Origin: Clonostachys chloroleuca
Lineage: Eukaryota; Ascomycota; Sordariomycetes; Hypocreales; Bionectriaceae
Assembly (NCBI GenBank): GCA_037952775.1
Contig: JBANAY010000004.1
Coordinates: 5,952,001 to 6,016,000, forward strand
Reading direction: 5' to 3'
DNA length: 64,000 nt
The position numbers and the translations under genes were made by a program. The notes beneath the pieces are model-generated. The model had not been told where the DNA came from. It worked only from the letters and a program-made list of their open reading frames with translations, and searched no databases. How positions within the stretch are numbered: position 1 is the first letter of the stretch; each line of letters begins with the position of its first letter. This document shows, in pieces, positions 12,085 through 22,975 of this stretch.

Positions 12085-13168
12085 ATGGATATCGCCGGCT
12101 TCTTCTGGTACAACATGGCGCTGCTCACCGTCCTGGGCATCGCCATCATCACCGCCGGAGTCCTCGGCATTCTCACCTGCTGCAGAGCCCGCCGCCGTGA
12201 CGACCTTGCTCGATCCGCTCTGCCCTGGCTCAAAGCGACAGCCAGCATGACGATTCTCTCTCAGCTTTTCTGGCTCATCGGCAGCGGCCTCCTTATGATC
12301 TACTATGCCTTTACTTCTTCGCCTTCTTCCCTCTCGTCGAGTGAGGCCCTGGAGCTCAGGCTCGCCTACCTTAAGAACCTGGCCTCGTTCTTCCGGAAAC
12401 CCGAAAATACCGATTTGTTCAGCAATCCAATCATCAGCCCGATAGCTATAGGCCAAGTCCAATGCTTTGCTCTCCTGTTTGAGGTCGTTGCCTCTGCCTT
12501 GTTCATCGCTACCCAGTTTGAGTTCACCCTCGGCCTGCAAGCTCTTTCCGAAACAGCCTCCTCTTTGGACACGTCCGCCTCTTCCGTGGACACGACTGTA
12601 TCCTCGATTCCGAGCTTCTTCAAGACGAAGCCCCGCGTCTGGAGCTTAGCCCCGTTTATCACCATCATGGTTCTCGCCACCGGTCTCTTTGCTGCTCAGG
12701 AAGTTTATGTAACGGGGAACAATATGTCGGCCAACATAATCAACGCCTTTGTTTTAGTGGTGTATATCGCTCTGGCGCTCGCTGCAATCGCCTCTCTCAC
12801 TTTCACCATCCTCCAATCCCGGGGTTTCCCCTACGGTCATAACGAGGTGAGTAAATCGTCAGTGGTGATTTTTAAACGGCGTCTGCATCAAAGCAAGAAA
12901 TCTAACCCTTCTCCAGCTTCGATATTACCTGCTTTCTCTCAATTCCATAACCGTTGCTCGGCACATATGCATGGTGGTCCTTGCAGGTATAAGTGGTGGC
13001 TACGTTGACGGTCTCTGGAAAGGCCAATCCGACGGCGCGCCATTCGTTCGGGTCATCGCCACGCACCTCATGTCTACCATCAGCCTGGGCATCGCATATG
13101 GCATCGCGACGAAGAAGCATGAGGGGCTCTGGGCGAGCGAGATATACCGCCACTACGTCAAAGCTTGA
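12085..13168 (+). CDS. Polytopic integral membrane protein of unknown function
   Basis: Exons are 12085-12846 and 12917-13168 (intron 70 bp), giving 337 aa. Hydrophobic helices are visible at about residues 5-30 (ALLTVLGIAIITAGVLGIL), 50-75, 130-152, 190-212, 218-245, 265-280 and 300-315, so about seven membrane spans. It carries a CC pair after helix 1 and a polar Ser/Thr-rich loop before helix 4. The arrangement resembles fungal seven-helix membrane proteins, but no receptor signature can be named. The GT/AG pair joins codons in phase 0 (GHNE to LRYYLL). Confidence 0.8.
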
Positions 13169-13587
13169 TATTCCCTAGATATGGATTGCACTTTCGTTCC
13201 TGCATAGCGCGGAGTTTGGGTTCTTTCTTCCTCGTCTTCTTTTCTATTCTTTTCTCTTTTTTTTTCTTCTGTCCTTCTTCTTTTCCCTACTCCTCCTCTT
13301 CTCTTCTACTTGTTTTTCCATCTTCTTTTCTTTGCCTAGAATTTCTTTTGTCTCAGAGGTATTCTCTTTCTGCATGTGATAAACGGGCGTTGGGGTTGCA
13401 TTATGCAAAACGGGAAGGGCATTGGGTTGTCTTATAGACGGAAATAACGAATGATGCCTGCCTATTCATATAGGCCATCAATAGAATTCTCTATTCTTTT
13501 ACAACAAGCACCATAAAGTGTTTAGATCTTCAGTACTAGTATTTCAACCTTCAATGTTGATATTCTTTCTTTTTAGTGTCTTTATCT
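13169..13587. other. Convergent intergenic region with a long pyrimidine tract
   Basis: Between the ends of the membrane-protein gene (+) and the EthD gene (-). Positions about 13210-13345 are almost pure C/T on the plus strand (repeated TTCTT, TTTTCT). It probably lies in the 3' region of the plus-strand gene. No coding sequence is seen. Confidence 0.5.
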
Positions 13588-14444
13588 CTACATATCCACG
13601 CCATGAAACCAATCCTTATTCCCGAATTCATTCGCAAGGCGATATATATTCACATCATGCACGTCCAGTTCAGAAAGAACGTTTTCTGTCAACGGGCTTG
13701 CCGTGAGCTGCCGCAGCCCCAGCACGTCCAACTCGTCCGGGTCGCATTCAAACTCGTGGAGCGCGAGCCAAGTTGGAGGATCCGGCGGGAGTTCGTCTGT
13801 GGAAGCCGCCAGGCCCTTGAGCACCCTCGACTGCGCGTTTGTTCGCGCGTAGGCGAGCTTGAAGCGGGTGGTCCGCAGATAACTCTTGTTCTTGGAGAGC
13901 AAATCACAGTGCTGTGAAGAATGGTTAACCAGGTGTTCCGACTGATTTTCATAAGGCTATAAGACGCCGATGAGCAAAGCGAACGAACCTCTTCACGGTA
14001 CCATCGGTCCAGGTCCTGTGGCGAAACACCTTCCTTCAACCGGGAAGCAACAACTACTAGGGCTTTGGCGGCTCCCCTCCCCTTTTGGGTCCTGTCATAT
14101 ACATGGACCAGGTTATCGTAACGGACGTCTACATCAGCCAAATCGTAGATGATGCCGGGGCTGGGGAGGATATCGCTCTGGACGCGGATTTTACGGAACT
14201 CGTCACTGAGAAGAAAAGCAAGGTCATCTAGGGCGTACATGGCCAGATACGGCTTTTCTGCCTTGGGGTCCACGTGAACAAATCGTCGCGCCGAGTTGAT
14301 GCCGCTTGTTTCGACAACCTCGGCGATATGATCCTCTTCGTACCATTTTATGTAGGTTGGTACATCAAGCACATTAGGTCTTGAAATCCTCGATGTGACA
14401 AAAAGCATGCCCTTCCCTGCTATTGATGGTGACGGTGTAGCCAT
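13588..14444 (-). CDS. EthD-domain-like protein
   Basis: Exons on the minus strand are 13989-14444 and 13588-13911 (intron 77 bp with the unusual donor GTTCGT), giving 259 aa. Two EthD-like alpha/beta-barrel halves are visible. The first contains YIKWYEEDHIAEVVETSG and the second LKEGVSPQDLDRWYREEH, each followed by RRFVHV or RTTRFKLAY strands. Fungal proteins of this type are stress- or metabolism-linked dimeric barrels related to monooxygenases, usually without a proven reaction. The start at 14444 gives the sequence MATPSPSIAGKGMLF. Confidence 0.82.
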
Positions 14445-15310
14445 GGTGTGGTATCGAGTGAACAGAGTATTGGGGGAAAAGTTCCGAAGGCTAAATCAGA
14501 ACTCAAAGGAGAATTCAAGTAATAACCGAAGCGTTTCAGCTTACTTCGAGGAACGGTGGCCTTTTCTTTGACTGGAGTGTCGGTTCCAGCACACGGCTAT
14601 CTTTTGCCTCGGACTCTCAAATCGTTCAATTCCACAACCTCGGAATTGGATAGCCATTGTAGCTTTTTTTTTGTCTTGAAATCAAGATGTCATTTTTCTC
14701 TCAGCCATAATCAGACTCATTTTAATGTTTGAATTTGGCTTGATTACCAACCACTCTTCATTCCAAACTCATAGCGCATGCGCAAACCGGGGTCTCCGTA
14801 CGCTTCTTTGCATTTCTCATGTCACATTTGAATCTATGATAAGAAAATCGGAATATATTATCGTCTCTAATATTTCTTCATGTCAATGTATCACATATGC
14901 TTAGTTTTCCTCGCTTGCGGATTCGCAGGGGACAAGAAAACAGCTTTCGGATATTATTACCCACCACTTCGCGGGAGTCGTCAACCAGCGAGAAGGATGC
15001 GACGCGTTCTGCCTTGAGAGACTGCATATACTCGACGCGCCTTCGTTCACGGAAACTGATCTTTCTAAAATTTGGCTTCATTAGCTGAGACGGCAGGAAA
15101 ATCCACGACAGAATTAGAAGAACAAGAAGCAAACTGAACTAATCATTTCAATGGCCGCGGCCTGAAATTTCTCTACGAACGCGATCAGGCAATTATGCTG
15201 TCGCGTCCCAGATATCGAGCGGAAGGGGGCTTACTCGCCGCTAAGACGGACTAATCTTTGCTCTTCGGCCATGCATCGTTGCCGAGCTCATAGGAACTTC
15301 TCATCGATCC
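14445..15310. other. Intergenic region
   Basis: Contains the promoter of the EthD gene and AT-rich sequence ahead of the ankyrin pseudogene. No intact gene is visible. Confidence 0.4.
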
Positions 15311-15315
15311 AGAAC

Positions 15316-15945
15316 GTGGCGACTTTGGCGATTGATGAGGAAGATCTCGACGGCTGGATTGCCCTAGAATGAGCTTGCAGTGGTGGCCGCTTGGATTGTG
15401 AGAGTCCTCGCTAACGGGCGCAAACGCGTTTTCAAACGTCAAAAGCTGGGACGCTCTAATAATTGCTTCGGCCAACGTCTACTCTGACATTGTGAAGGTG
15501 TTGGTTGGTGCAGGAGCCCAAACTTAACGCGCCTTGAAAGGGCGGATGGCGTTGTGCAGCCGCGAGCGAGGGTCATTTGGCGACGATTGCAGCGCTTCTG
15601 GACTGTGGAATTTCGTTTGATTATCACGAAGAACCTGGTAAATTGGCTCTAATAAGGGCTTGCGAAAATGGACATTTGGAGGTATCAAACTGCCTGTTGG
15701 GAGGGGTCCCTAGGTACCCAAGGCTTGCGACTAATAATAACTTCGCTCTCCATGGCCTCCCACTGCACTTGGCTCGAATTGTTGATTTTCTTCCCCCCAG
15801 GGCTAAACGATACATCTACCTATGCGATAGTGAACGGATTAATCCACTCTTGACATCAGTTATGACAAACGACTGCAGCACCCGTGTTACTGGAAGGCCC
15901 GCCCAAAATAAGAGTCTACAGTGTATTATCTCAGCCGGTGCATGA
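15316..15945 (+). pseudogene. Decayed ankyrin-repeat gene
   Basis: Ankyrin-like pieces occur on the plus strand in shifting frames. One with DLDGWIALE followed by an in-frame TGA and ACSGGRLD lies at about 15316-15400. SWDALIIASANVYSDIVKVL runs from 15444 until a TAA at 15525-15527. AASEGHLATIAALLDCG and LIRACENGHLEVSNCLL lie at 15559-15720, and the last, ending LQCIISAGA, stops at 15945. The order and spacing fit a tandem repeat protein broken by at least two frameshifts and two stops. The stops (TGA, TAA) could stem from C-to-T changes. No start region or intact version is seen nearby; the F-box/ankyrin gene at 5930-7519 is the only intact ankyrin gene in the window, and kinship is unproven. 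Confidence 0.65.
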
Positions 15946-17342
15946 GCTGAAAACATCTAAATTTCAAAGGTAATAATGGACAGGGATGATGCGGGATTGG
16001 TTTTCAACGACACGTCTCCCTACTTGGTCAAATCTGGGAGCAGTATGCATCAAATGTAGGCATACAATAAGATCGCAAATTGAAAGCCTCATTACGTGCT
16101 TAATTTAGCATTGCTATCAACTACATGATTGGACTCTTCCAATTTTTGATGATGCTGAAGTTCATTGTGTACTTGATCCCAACATGGCAAAAAGCTGCTC
16201 AGCTTGTGGGTCATCAGGGTCCAGACAAAAATAAATGCCCCCATGAACAATAAACACATACGCGAAGACAGCGAGTGCATTTGATGAACACGGGCCCTGA
16301 TATGAGCCCCTAGCCCTATGACTGTTTTCATTCCTGGGGTTGATGGCCCATTGCTTGAATAGCACGAGTTGTCTCCTTGTCCAGGCACACGTGAGGTGAG
16401 AGATATAGGGTAGGCTGATGCGCATTTAGGGCACAGCTAAAAATAGGCTCCCAGGGCTGGCATCGTGAATAAGCGTGCGAACAGACATGGTAATTAAACG
16501 GGCTCCACGGTAAACAAACGGGGATCGCATCTTTTTTTATCGCGGGTTAATGAGCTGAATTAATGAATATCGATCCATTCAGTTGGTGCTTACACGCGAC
16601 GGGATCTACGACTGGGGCTGTAGTGTCAATCCCCGTTTGTTGGCTCATGGGCTGCCTCGCACGCGAAATACGGTGAGGGTGAGGATGTATGTGTGAATTG
16701 TGAATCACTTAGCGAGGCTTTACGTGCATCAGTCGCCACAATTCACGGAGGTGTGTGTGTGTGTTTGATATCGGGTTGAATTTTTTCCCTTCACAATCCG
16801 GAAAGATTTGTGCAGACTGGAGGTCAGATGAGCGATTGCTAGAGTAGACGGGCATGACTTGAAACGATTTGCCACTCTCCCGTCTCTTGTGCAGTTTCAC
16901 AACTTTTGCGGTGCTATGTTCAAGTTGTGTCCGTCTGGATCAGCGACGATGCTCGTTTCCAGTGGATAAACTTGTGCATTTAGTGCGTAAGCCGCCTGTC
17001 TACAGGGCCAGCTCAGCTAAAAATGGTGCGCTGGGATCTCTCCGAAGCCCAACGGCAACGGGTGAGCCCCGCTTTCTGCCTCTCCGCCCCGGCTCGTCGA
17101 GGAGAATGAGATCAACATGTCAGACAAGCGACTCTCAGATGTCGTCCAGCAGAGTATAATAGAGTCCAACATCACGGCTGGTAGAGGGTTTTTTTTCCAG
17201 ACATCAAACAAACAATCAACCAACCAAACATTCAAACAGCCTTCTCTACTACAGCATTACCAGCTCACCACTGCTCCATCAACAGCCTCATCAACAAACC
17301 ATCTTCTTTATATCAAACTCTTTTCTACCACACACATTCACA
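15946..17342. other. Intergenic region and leader of small Ser-rich gene
   Basis: No gene is seen until the CT- and CA-rich leader (about 17220-17340) of the gene at 17343. A short GT microsatellite lies at about 16750-16764. Confidence 0.45.
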
Positions 17343-17741
17343 ATGGCCACCGCACGCTTGGGATTGAGCGAGAACGTCTGGACTGCCACCTCCGCAGCCA
17401 ACAACAGCAAGTTCGCTCGCACAGGCCGCTCCTCCAGCGTCAGCTCCGGCTACAACTCGCGCTCCCACTCCCGCGCCTCATCGCGCAGCTCCCGCCGCAG
17501 CTACGTCACCCTCATGAACGACTTCATCGAGGAGGAGTACATTGAGAAGTCCTCCATCTGGGACATCCGCGAGGAGTCCAGCGACGACACCCGCTTCTCC
17601 GAGAACCCCATGGCTGCCGGCGTCCTCGACGACCAGTACCTCTTCCAGTCTCTCAACAGCATCCTCTCCGGGGAAGTTCCTCAGCAGCAGCCCAGGAGCG
17701 CATCCAGCTCAGTCACCAACTCGCCTCGACCCTCCATCTAA
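17343..17741 (+). CDS. Small Ser/Arg-rich protein of unknown function
   Basis: Intronless 132-aa frame with a good fungal start context (CACAATGGCC). The first half is rich in Ser and Arg (SSRSSRRSYVTLMNDFIEEE). The middle is acidic with aromatic residues (IEKSSIWDIREESSDD), and a short amphipathic segment (DDQYLFQSLNSILSG) precedes a Ser/Pro tail. No domain is recognised; predicted largely disordered. The strong codon bias toward C-ending codons and the leader-like upstream sequence support a real, possibly highly expressed gene. The long AT-rich 3' region downstream fits an mRNA tail. Confidence 0.68.
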   Translation: MATARLGLSENVWTATSAANNSKFARTGRSSSVSSGYNSRSHSRASSRSSRRSYVTLMNDFIEEEYIEKSSIWDIREESSDDTRFSENPMAAGVLDDQYLFQSLNSILSGEVPQQQPRSASSSVTNSPRPSI

Positions 17742-19056
17742 ACGGGGGCCGACAATGAGTCGCATCTTCGCCGATCGCGGGCTCTGGTAGCACCGCCAGG
17801 CAACTTCTCCAATCCGGGGGATTGACCTGCTTGGTCTTCCTCATTTTTTATCTTCTCTTCAACCAGACTGATCCAGTCACCTTTTTATATCTACTTCATG
17901 AGCCTCGCTGGTTCCGAGGCAGCGGCCATCACGATGATGATTGGCTGCATTTATCCCCTCTTACTTTTGCTTTTTCCTCTTCTTTTTCCTTTGTACCAGC
18001 GACGAATACCCAGTGGTTTTTAATGAAAAATGATGCATTGCTTGGTATGGAGGACAAGTTCAGGGTGTTTTTATTATTTCCTTTTCCTTTTCCCTTTTTA
18101 TCTTCATCTCTTTTCTCTTTCATTGTCTATTTGATCCTCTTGTTGGGCGCAATGGCATTTACATATTTTATATTTCAAATTTATAAAAATTTCATACTTT
18201 TAAACAATCTTCTTGATCCAACGCTCTTTCACGTGCCTCTGTCATATCGCAAGCCAAGGTGCAGTAGAGTTGATTGATCATACTGCTCCCCACTCACCGA
18301 CATCATACGGAGTCTGACATGCTGAACTGGAGGTTATTTATCGCATTGGTGACGACTTCAGAAACAATGAATTACAAGAACTAGGTAGGCTTAGAAATAG
18401 GCGACATTTTTAGGTTCAATATTTGGTTTCCCTCATGTTACGATGACAAACGATAACCGTTGAGGTATCTTGGCATGCCACTTCTCATGTTACGAGCACA
18501 CCACCATTCCTGACCGGTGTGACAATGCGGAGAACGAAACCGCCATGATACCCTCCGGTCGACGAAATCGGTCCCTGCGCCCTCGCTAAACCTCATCACG
18601 AGCATCGGAAGGAACACGAGACGTCGGCAGGCTCGGCAGACTCGGGACTATGGCTTCTGGCGTCGTCGCGCGACAGATCGTTGCTTTTTCTCTTTTACCG
18701 ACGACGCGGTGACGACATTCTGGATTGATAACCAGTGTGGGACTTTGGGATTTGGTTGGCTGGAATCGCGCTACAGCACCAGAGTCGTGATTTGGACTTG
18801 GATCACGCAATCTCTGGGTCCGACCGAGCCCGATCCGACTGACTAGAAGGCGCAATATGCAACTCTAATCTGTTGACGTGTGCCAGAGATTAAATACCGA
18901 GCTTCGGAGCGTCGATGGATACCATAGAAGTGTGTATATAGATGCCTATATAGCCCAATTGGTTGCTGGAATTGACCCTTCACCCGTCCACGTACCAACA
19001 CCCTCGCATTGACTCCTCTCTCCAGCACATCACCTTGATCCAGTCTAGTAGAAATC
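17742..19056. other. Intergenic region
   Basis: Begins with a T-rich 3' region (about 17820-18200) of the Ser-rich gene and ends with the leader of the TauD gene. The short string CATGTTACGA occurs at two places near 18430-18500. No gene is seen. Confidence 0.45.
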
Positions 19057-20369
19057 ATGGCTCCCGGAGCATTGGTCGCCGACCCTCTCCACGACGGACT
19101 GCCCACCGTCAAGAGGACAGAAGCCCCGCGCTCCATCTTCCCCGATGGAATCCGCACGTCTGGCCAGCATCCCCCGCTGTACGACCGCCTCAGGCCCTAT
19201 GCAGACTTCCCCAAGGAGATCTCCGGCCCGACCCTGTGGAAGAGGGAGACGTACGAGAACAACCCCGAGCGCTGGACGCACCCCTTCACCGACGAGGAAG
19301 TCCAGGAGCTGAGCGACACTGCCGATGCCTTCATCGCGAGCGGCACCCCGCTGGAGGGGATATCGAAGGTTTGTATACTTCAATTCTTCACTTTCACATG
19401 TGGCTAACCATCACGCAGGAGAACTTCCCGCTCCCCAAGCTGAGCAAGGTCCTCGGCGCCCTCCGCGAGGACCTCATCAACGGCAAGGGCTTCATCCTCT
19501 TCAAGCGCTTCCCGGCCCAGGAGTGGTCCCCGCGCAAGAACGCCGTCGCCTACATGGGGCTGGGCACCTACATCGGCTACTTCCTCTCGCAGAACGGCCT
19601 GGGCCACGTCCTGGGCCACGTCAAGGACGTCGGCGACGACGCCACCCAGATCGACAAGGTGCGCATCTACCGCACCACCGCCCGCCAGTTCTTCCACGCC
19701 GACGACGGCGACGTCGTGGGCTTGCTCTGCGTCCACCGCGCGGCCGAGGGCGGGGAGAGCGACATTGTCAGTATTCATAATGTATGGAACCACCTGCAGC
19801 GCGAGAACCCGGACGTCGCGGAGCTGCTCACCCAGCCGGTGTGGTACTTTGACCGCAAGGGCGAGACGTCCGAGGGGCAGAACGAGTGGGTGCGCCAGCC
19901 GGTCTTCTACATCGAGGACGGCGGGGAGGAGCGCGTGTACTGCAAGTGGGATCCGTACTACGTGCGCTCGCTCACCCGGTTCTCGGACAAGGGGCTCGTA
20001 CCGCCGCTGAGTGATGCGCAGAAGCGGGCGATGGAGGTCCTGGAGGATACGTGCCAGAGGCTGGCCCTGCATATGATTCTCGAGGTGGGCGACATCCAGT
20101 TCGTGAGCAACACGCATCTGCTCCACGCCAGGACGGCCTACAAGGGTATGTCAGCACCACAATCTCGTTCAAGTTGGGGAAAATATTTCTAACGATTTAA
20201 TTTAGATTACCCTCCACCATCTCCTCGGCGCCACCTGCTCAGGCTTTGGCTCTCCACGCCCCAAGGCGAGGGCGGCTGGGCACTGCCCTTCCACGACAGC
20301 TTCGAGAAGAAGCGGGGTGGCGTCCAGGTGGACAACACTGCGCCCAGAGCACCTCTGGATGCGGAGTGA
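19057..20369 (+). CDS. TauD/TfdA-family Fe(II)/2-oxoglutarate-dependent dioxygenase
   Basis: Exons are 19057-19368, 19419-20145 and 20206-20369 (introns 50 and 60 bp), giving 400 aa. The iron-binding HxD motif is seen in RQFFHADDGDVVGLL, the distal His in NTHLLHARTAY, and the 2-oxoglutarate-binding Arg in PRRHLLRLWLS. The N-terminal segment (PTLWKRETYENNPERWTH) is typical of the fungal branch of this family, whose members hydroxylate or desulfonate small substrates; the substrate here is unknown. The 3' end converges on the GH5 gene with a 185-bp gap. Confidence 0.92.
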
Positions 20370-20554
20370 AATGGAAGGATGTATGAGCAAAAGAGGGATG
20401 TCAGATGGATTACTTGTATTTAGCGTGTTATTCTGGTTCTATAGGCTTCGCTCTAGTTGTACGCAGGGGAAGAGACTAAATGAAATGTTCTTGAGAAAAC
20501 ATGATGAACTGTGTTGAAACAGGACGGCAATTCCGAGTGACCTTCCCTAAATGA

Positions 20555-22975
20555 TCACTTTTTCTGAAGAATCACTGCCAGAAGAGCCGCGGCCACGGCC
20601 AGTAGGAAGAAGAACACTGTTCCGAACACCTTGCTCCAGTCTATGCCCTCAGCCCAGACCTCTACGTCTGCGGGGAGAGAATCCAAAATGCTGGCGGGCA
20701 GGTTTGCCTGGCGCCGCAATGCCACGCGCTGGGCCAGGTGCTCCTGCAAGTCGCCGATCTCTACAACGAGGCGGTGGCGGGAGCTCGCAGAGCCAGGAGA
20801 CTGCCGGATCCGAAGCGTCTGCTGCCCTTCATCGTGTGTCCACTCGCCATCGCTGACAGTGATGATCAACTTGTGCTTCGCGTAGTGGTAGGCGGGGATG
20901 AACACCTCCGTGAGGTAGGCTCTGTCGTCGACGCCGGCGGCGGGCTGGCTGGAACTCTGCCACTCGAATTCGTATCGCAGGGTGCGCGCGTCCCAGTTGG
21001 AGCGGAGAGGCCTGCCAGCAGTCTTGGCGGCGTAGGGCCGGATGATGACGTCCAGCACGCGGCCGCCGCGGTACAGCTCATCGTCCTCATGGGGTTTGTT
21101 GCGGTAATCCTGTCGAATGAGATCGTGCTCCAGAGGTTCATCGCCATTGATGACGGAGAAGTCCTCCATGTTCCAGCCGTCGCCGTACTCTACCCGGTTG
21201 TGAGGGTTGTAGTTCCAGAGGGTGAACCCAATGTGGTTGTCCTCCATGCCCGCAATCAAGGCGTTCATCAAATCACGCTGGACATCGTACTGGCCAGTTT
21301 TGAAGGCACGAGAGCCATTCACGTCAAAGGGGATGCCTATCTCGCCAATAATCGTCGGGACATGACTGCCAAGCGACTTTGACCCGTGCTTGGCGATATT
21401 CCCAAGTTGCTTGCGGTAATTTTTGCGCAAGCCGGACGCTCCGAAGTACAGCGCCAAGGGGAGGAACATGCCTCTTGAAAGCCCCTGAACGTTCACGCTC
21501 ATCCAGGCATGATGTTTACTGAACAAGACGTTTAGGTCGTAGAAATGCGGCGCGTATACCAAGTTCTGCGGTCGCGGAACATCCAGGACGGTATTGACAG
21601 CGTAGGATTGCTTTGTGCGCCCGTTCTTGTCCGCGACCCATGGCGGGATGAACTCGTTGGGGATCGGTTCAAAGAAAGACATGAATCTCTTGTTCTTCCG
21701 GGATACGCGATCGCAGAATTTCTTTAGGAACGGTGCATAAAAGTCGTGGTACCATTCAATCTCGGTGCCCTCGCGGCCGGGTCGATGGTCGACGTCAAAG
21801 TAATTCCTGTGCAGGATCTTGGCCGTCTTCTTCTTCTCATCCCAGCTCCAGACGCCATGGGCCTTCCATACACATTCACCCAGGCCGTGCTGCTGGTTTG
21901 CCGGCTTGTCCCCATCGACAGGCAACCAAGCAGACCGGCCCTTTGGATCTAGGTACGAGCGATGAGAGACGCGTGTCGGGAAGGGCCAGGACTTGACGTA
22001 GTATTTGATTGTCTGGGCGTATCCGCTACCGAGCGCGAGGGCCTGGGCGAAAGTGGGATAATGGCCAATGTGAAGATCGGTGTTGTAGTTCCAGCCATGG
22101 AAGTCATGTAGGTTTATCAGGCCCCGATGCGGCTCATTGATGGGTTCGAAGCCGAGGCAGGATTCCAGATCACTGAGCTCATCGGCCAGCTTTCCAAACG
22201 CCTCGATGAAGGCATCCTGGAGGTAGTCCTTGATCGAGACCGTCTCCTCTGCTGTCTCTGCAGACGTCGACACTGGGCGCCGGCGGCATTGGAGTTTCGG
22301 TGCAAGAGCATCGCCTGCCCAGAAGAGGGTGGCCATGGTGGATGCTGCCAGCTTCTGGTATCCCGAAGGCCACACAAAGGGGCCGCTGGGCTCCTTCTCG
22401 TTGACGGGCGCGTTGGCCCGCCTCATCTCGTCCTGGCCATGCACATAGGCAGCGCCAGTGTCGGGGAACGCCTCGATATCCAGACCTGCCGCCTCGAACG
22501 TCCAGCCGGGTGCACCGCTGCCACCGCTGAATCGGCTCCAGACATCTTGATGGGCGCAGATGAAGCACTTAATGCCGTACTGGGGCATCATCTGGATGAG
22601 CTGACGCAGATAGGCGATGTATTCCAGGTCCAGATCGGCGGAAGGGTCGGGGCCGGAATGGCCGATCGACTCCCACGTCACCAGCAGGCGGACAAGCGGC
22701 AGTCCCCAGGCCTGCAGACGGCGGAAGTGAAGAGGCGCCTCGTCTAGGGGGAAGGGCCTGCCAGCGAAGGTCACGGTGCGATGCTCGTAGAAGCCATCGG
22801 TGAGGTGCGACAGGCCATTGGGGGTGGTGGGCAGCTTGCTGGAGCCGGAGATGTTGAGGCCACGCAGCGACAGCGTGCGGCCAAAGGCATCGACGAAGCG
22901 GCCGTCATTGATCGCAATTGGGCCGCCCACCGCAGCCTCTGAGAGGTCCTGGGCAGCAAAAGTTTGGTGCACCAT
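20555..22975 (-). CDS. GH5 glycosidase, probable steryl-beta-glucosidase/glucocerebrosidase (EGCrP/Egh1-like)
   Basis: Intronless, 806 aa, starting at ATG 22975. The GH5 catalytic acid is in FEPINEPHRG (Glu about 281) and the nucleophile in IIGEIGIPFD (Glu about 545). The conserved RGLNISGSSK near the N-terminus and the EGCrP-type HDFHGWNYN region (here NLHDFHGWNYN) place it with the GH5_12 group, which includes fungal glucosylceramidases and the ergosteryl-glucosidase Egh1. A hydrophobic helix at about 783-803, followed by QKK, suggests a C-terminal membrane tail, as in membrane-associated members. Role: hydrolysis of steryl or ceramide glucosides inside the cell. Subtype assignment is by motif memory, not alignment. 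Confidence 0.85.
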   Translation of the reverse strand: MVHQTFAAQDLSEAAVGGPIAINDGRFVDAFGRTLSLRGLNISGSSKLPTTPNGLSHLTDGFYEHRTVTFAGRPFPLDEAPLHFRRLQAWGLPLVRLLVTWESIGHSGPDPSADLDLEYIAYLRQLIQMMPQYGIKCFICAHQDVWSRFSGGSGAPGWTFEAAGLDIEAFPDTGAAYVHGQDEMRRANAPVNEKEPSGPFVWPSGYQKLAASTMATLFWAGDALAPKLQCRRRPVSTSAETAEETVSIKDYLQDAFIEAFGKLADELSDLESCLGFEPINEPHRGLINLHDFHGWNYNTDLHIGHYPTFAQALALGSGYAQTIKYYVKSWPFPTRVSHRSYLDPKGRSAWLPVDGDKPANQQHGLGECVWKAHGVWSWDEKKKTAKILHRNYFDVDHRPGREGTEIEWYHDFYAPFLKKFCDRVSRKNKRFMSFFEPIPNEFIPPWVADKNGRTKQSYAVNTVLDVPRPQNLVYAPHFYDLNVLFSKHHAWMSVNVQGLSRGMFLPLALYFGASGLRKNYRKQLGNIAKHGSKSLGSHVPTIIGEIGIPFDVNGSRAFKTGQYDVQRDLMNALIAGMEDNHIGFTLWNYNPHNRVEYGDGWNMEDFSVINGDEPLEHDLIRQDYRNKPHEDDELYRGGRVLDVIIRPYAAKTAGRPLRSNWDARTLRYEFEWQSSSQPAAGVDDRAYLTEVFIPAYHYAKHKLIITVSDGEWTHDEGQQTLRIRQSPGSASSRHRLVVEIGDLQEHLAQRVALRRQANLPASILDSLPADVEVWAEGIDWSKVFGTVFFFLLAVAAALLAVILQKK

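Noticed and set aside
19404..20126. 240-residue open frame on the minus strand
   Set aside because: Antisense shadow of the TauD dioxygenase, no family-like content of its own.
22127..22747. 206-residue open frame on the plus strand
   Set aside because: Shadow of the GH5 gene on the other strand.
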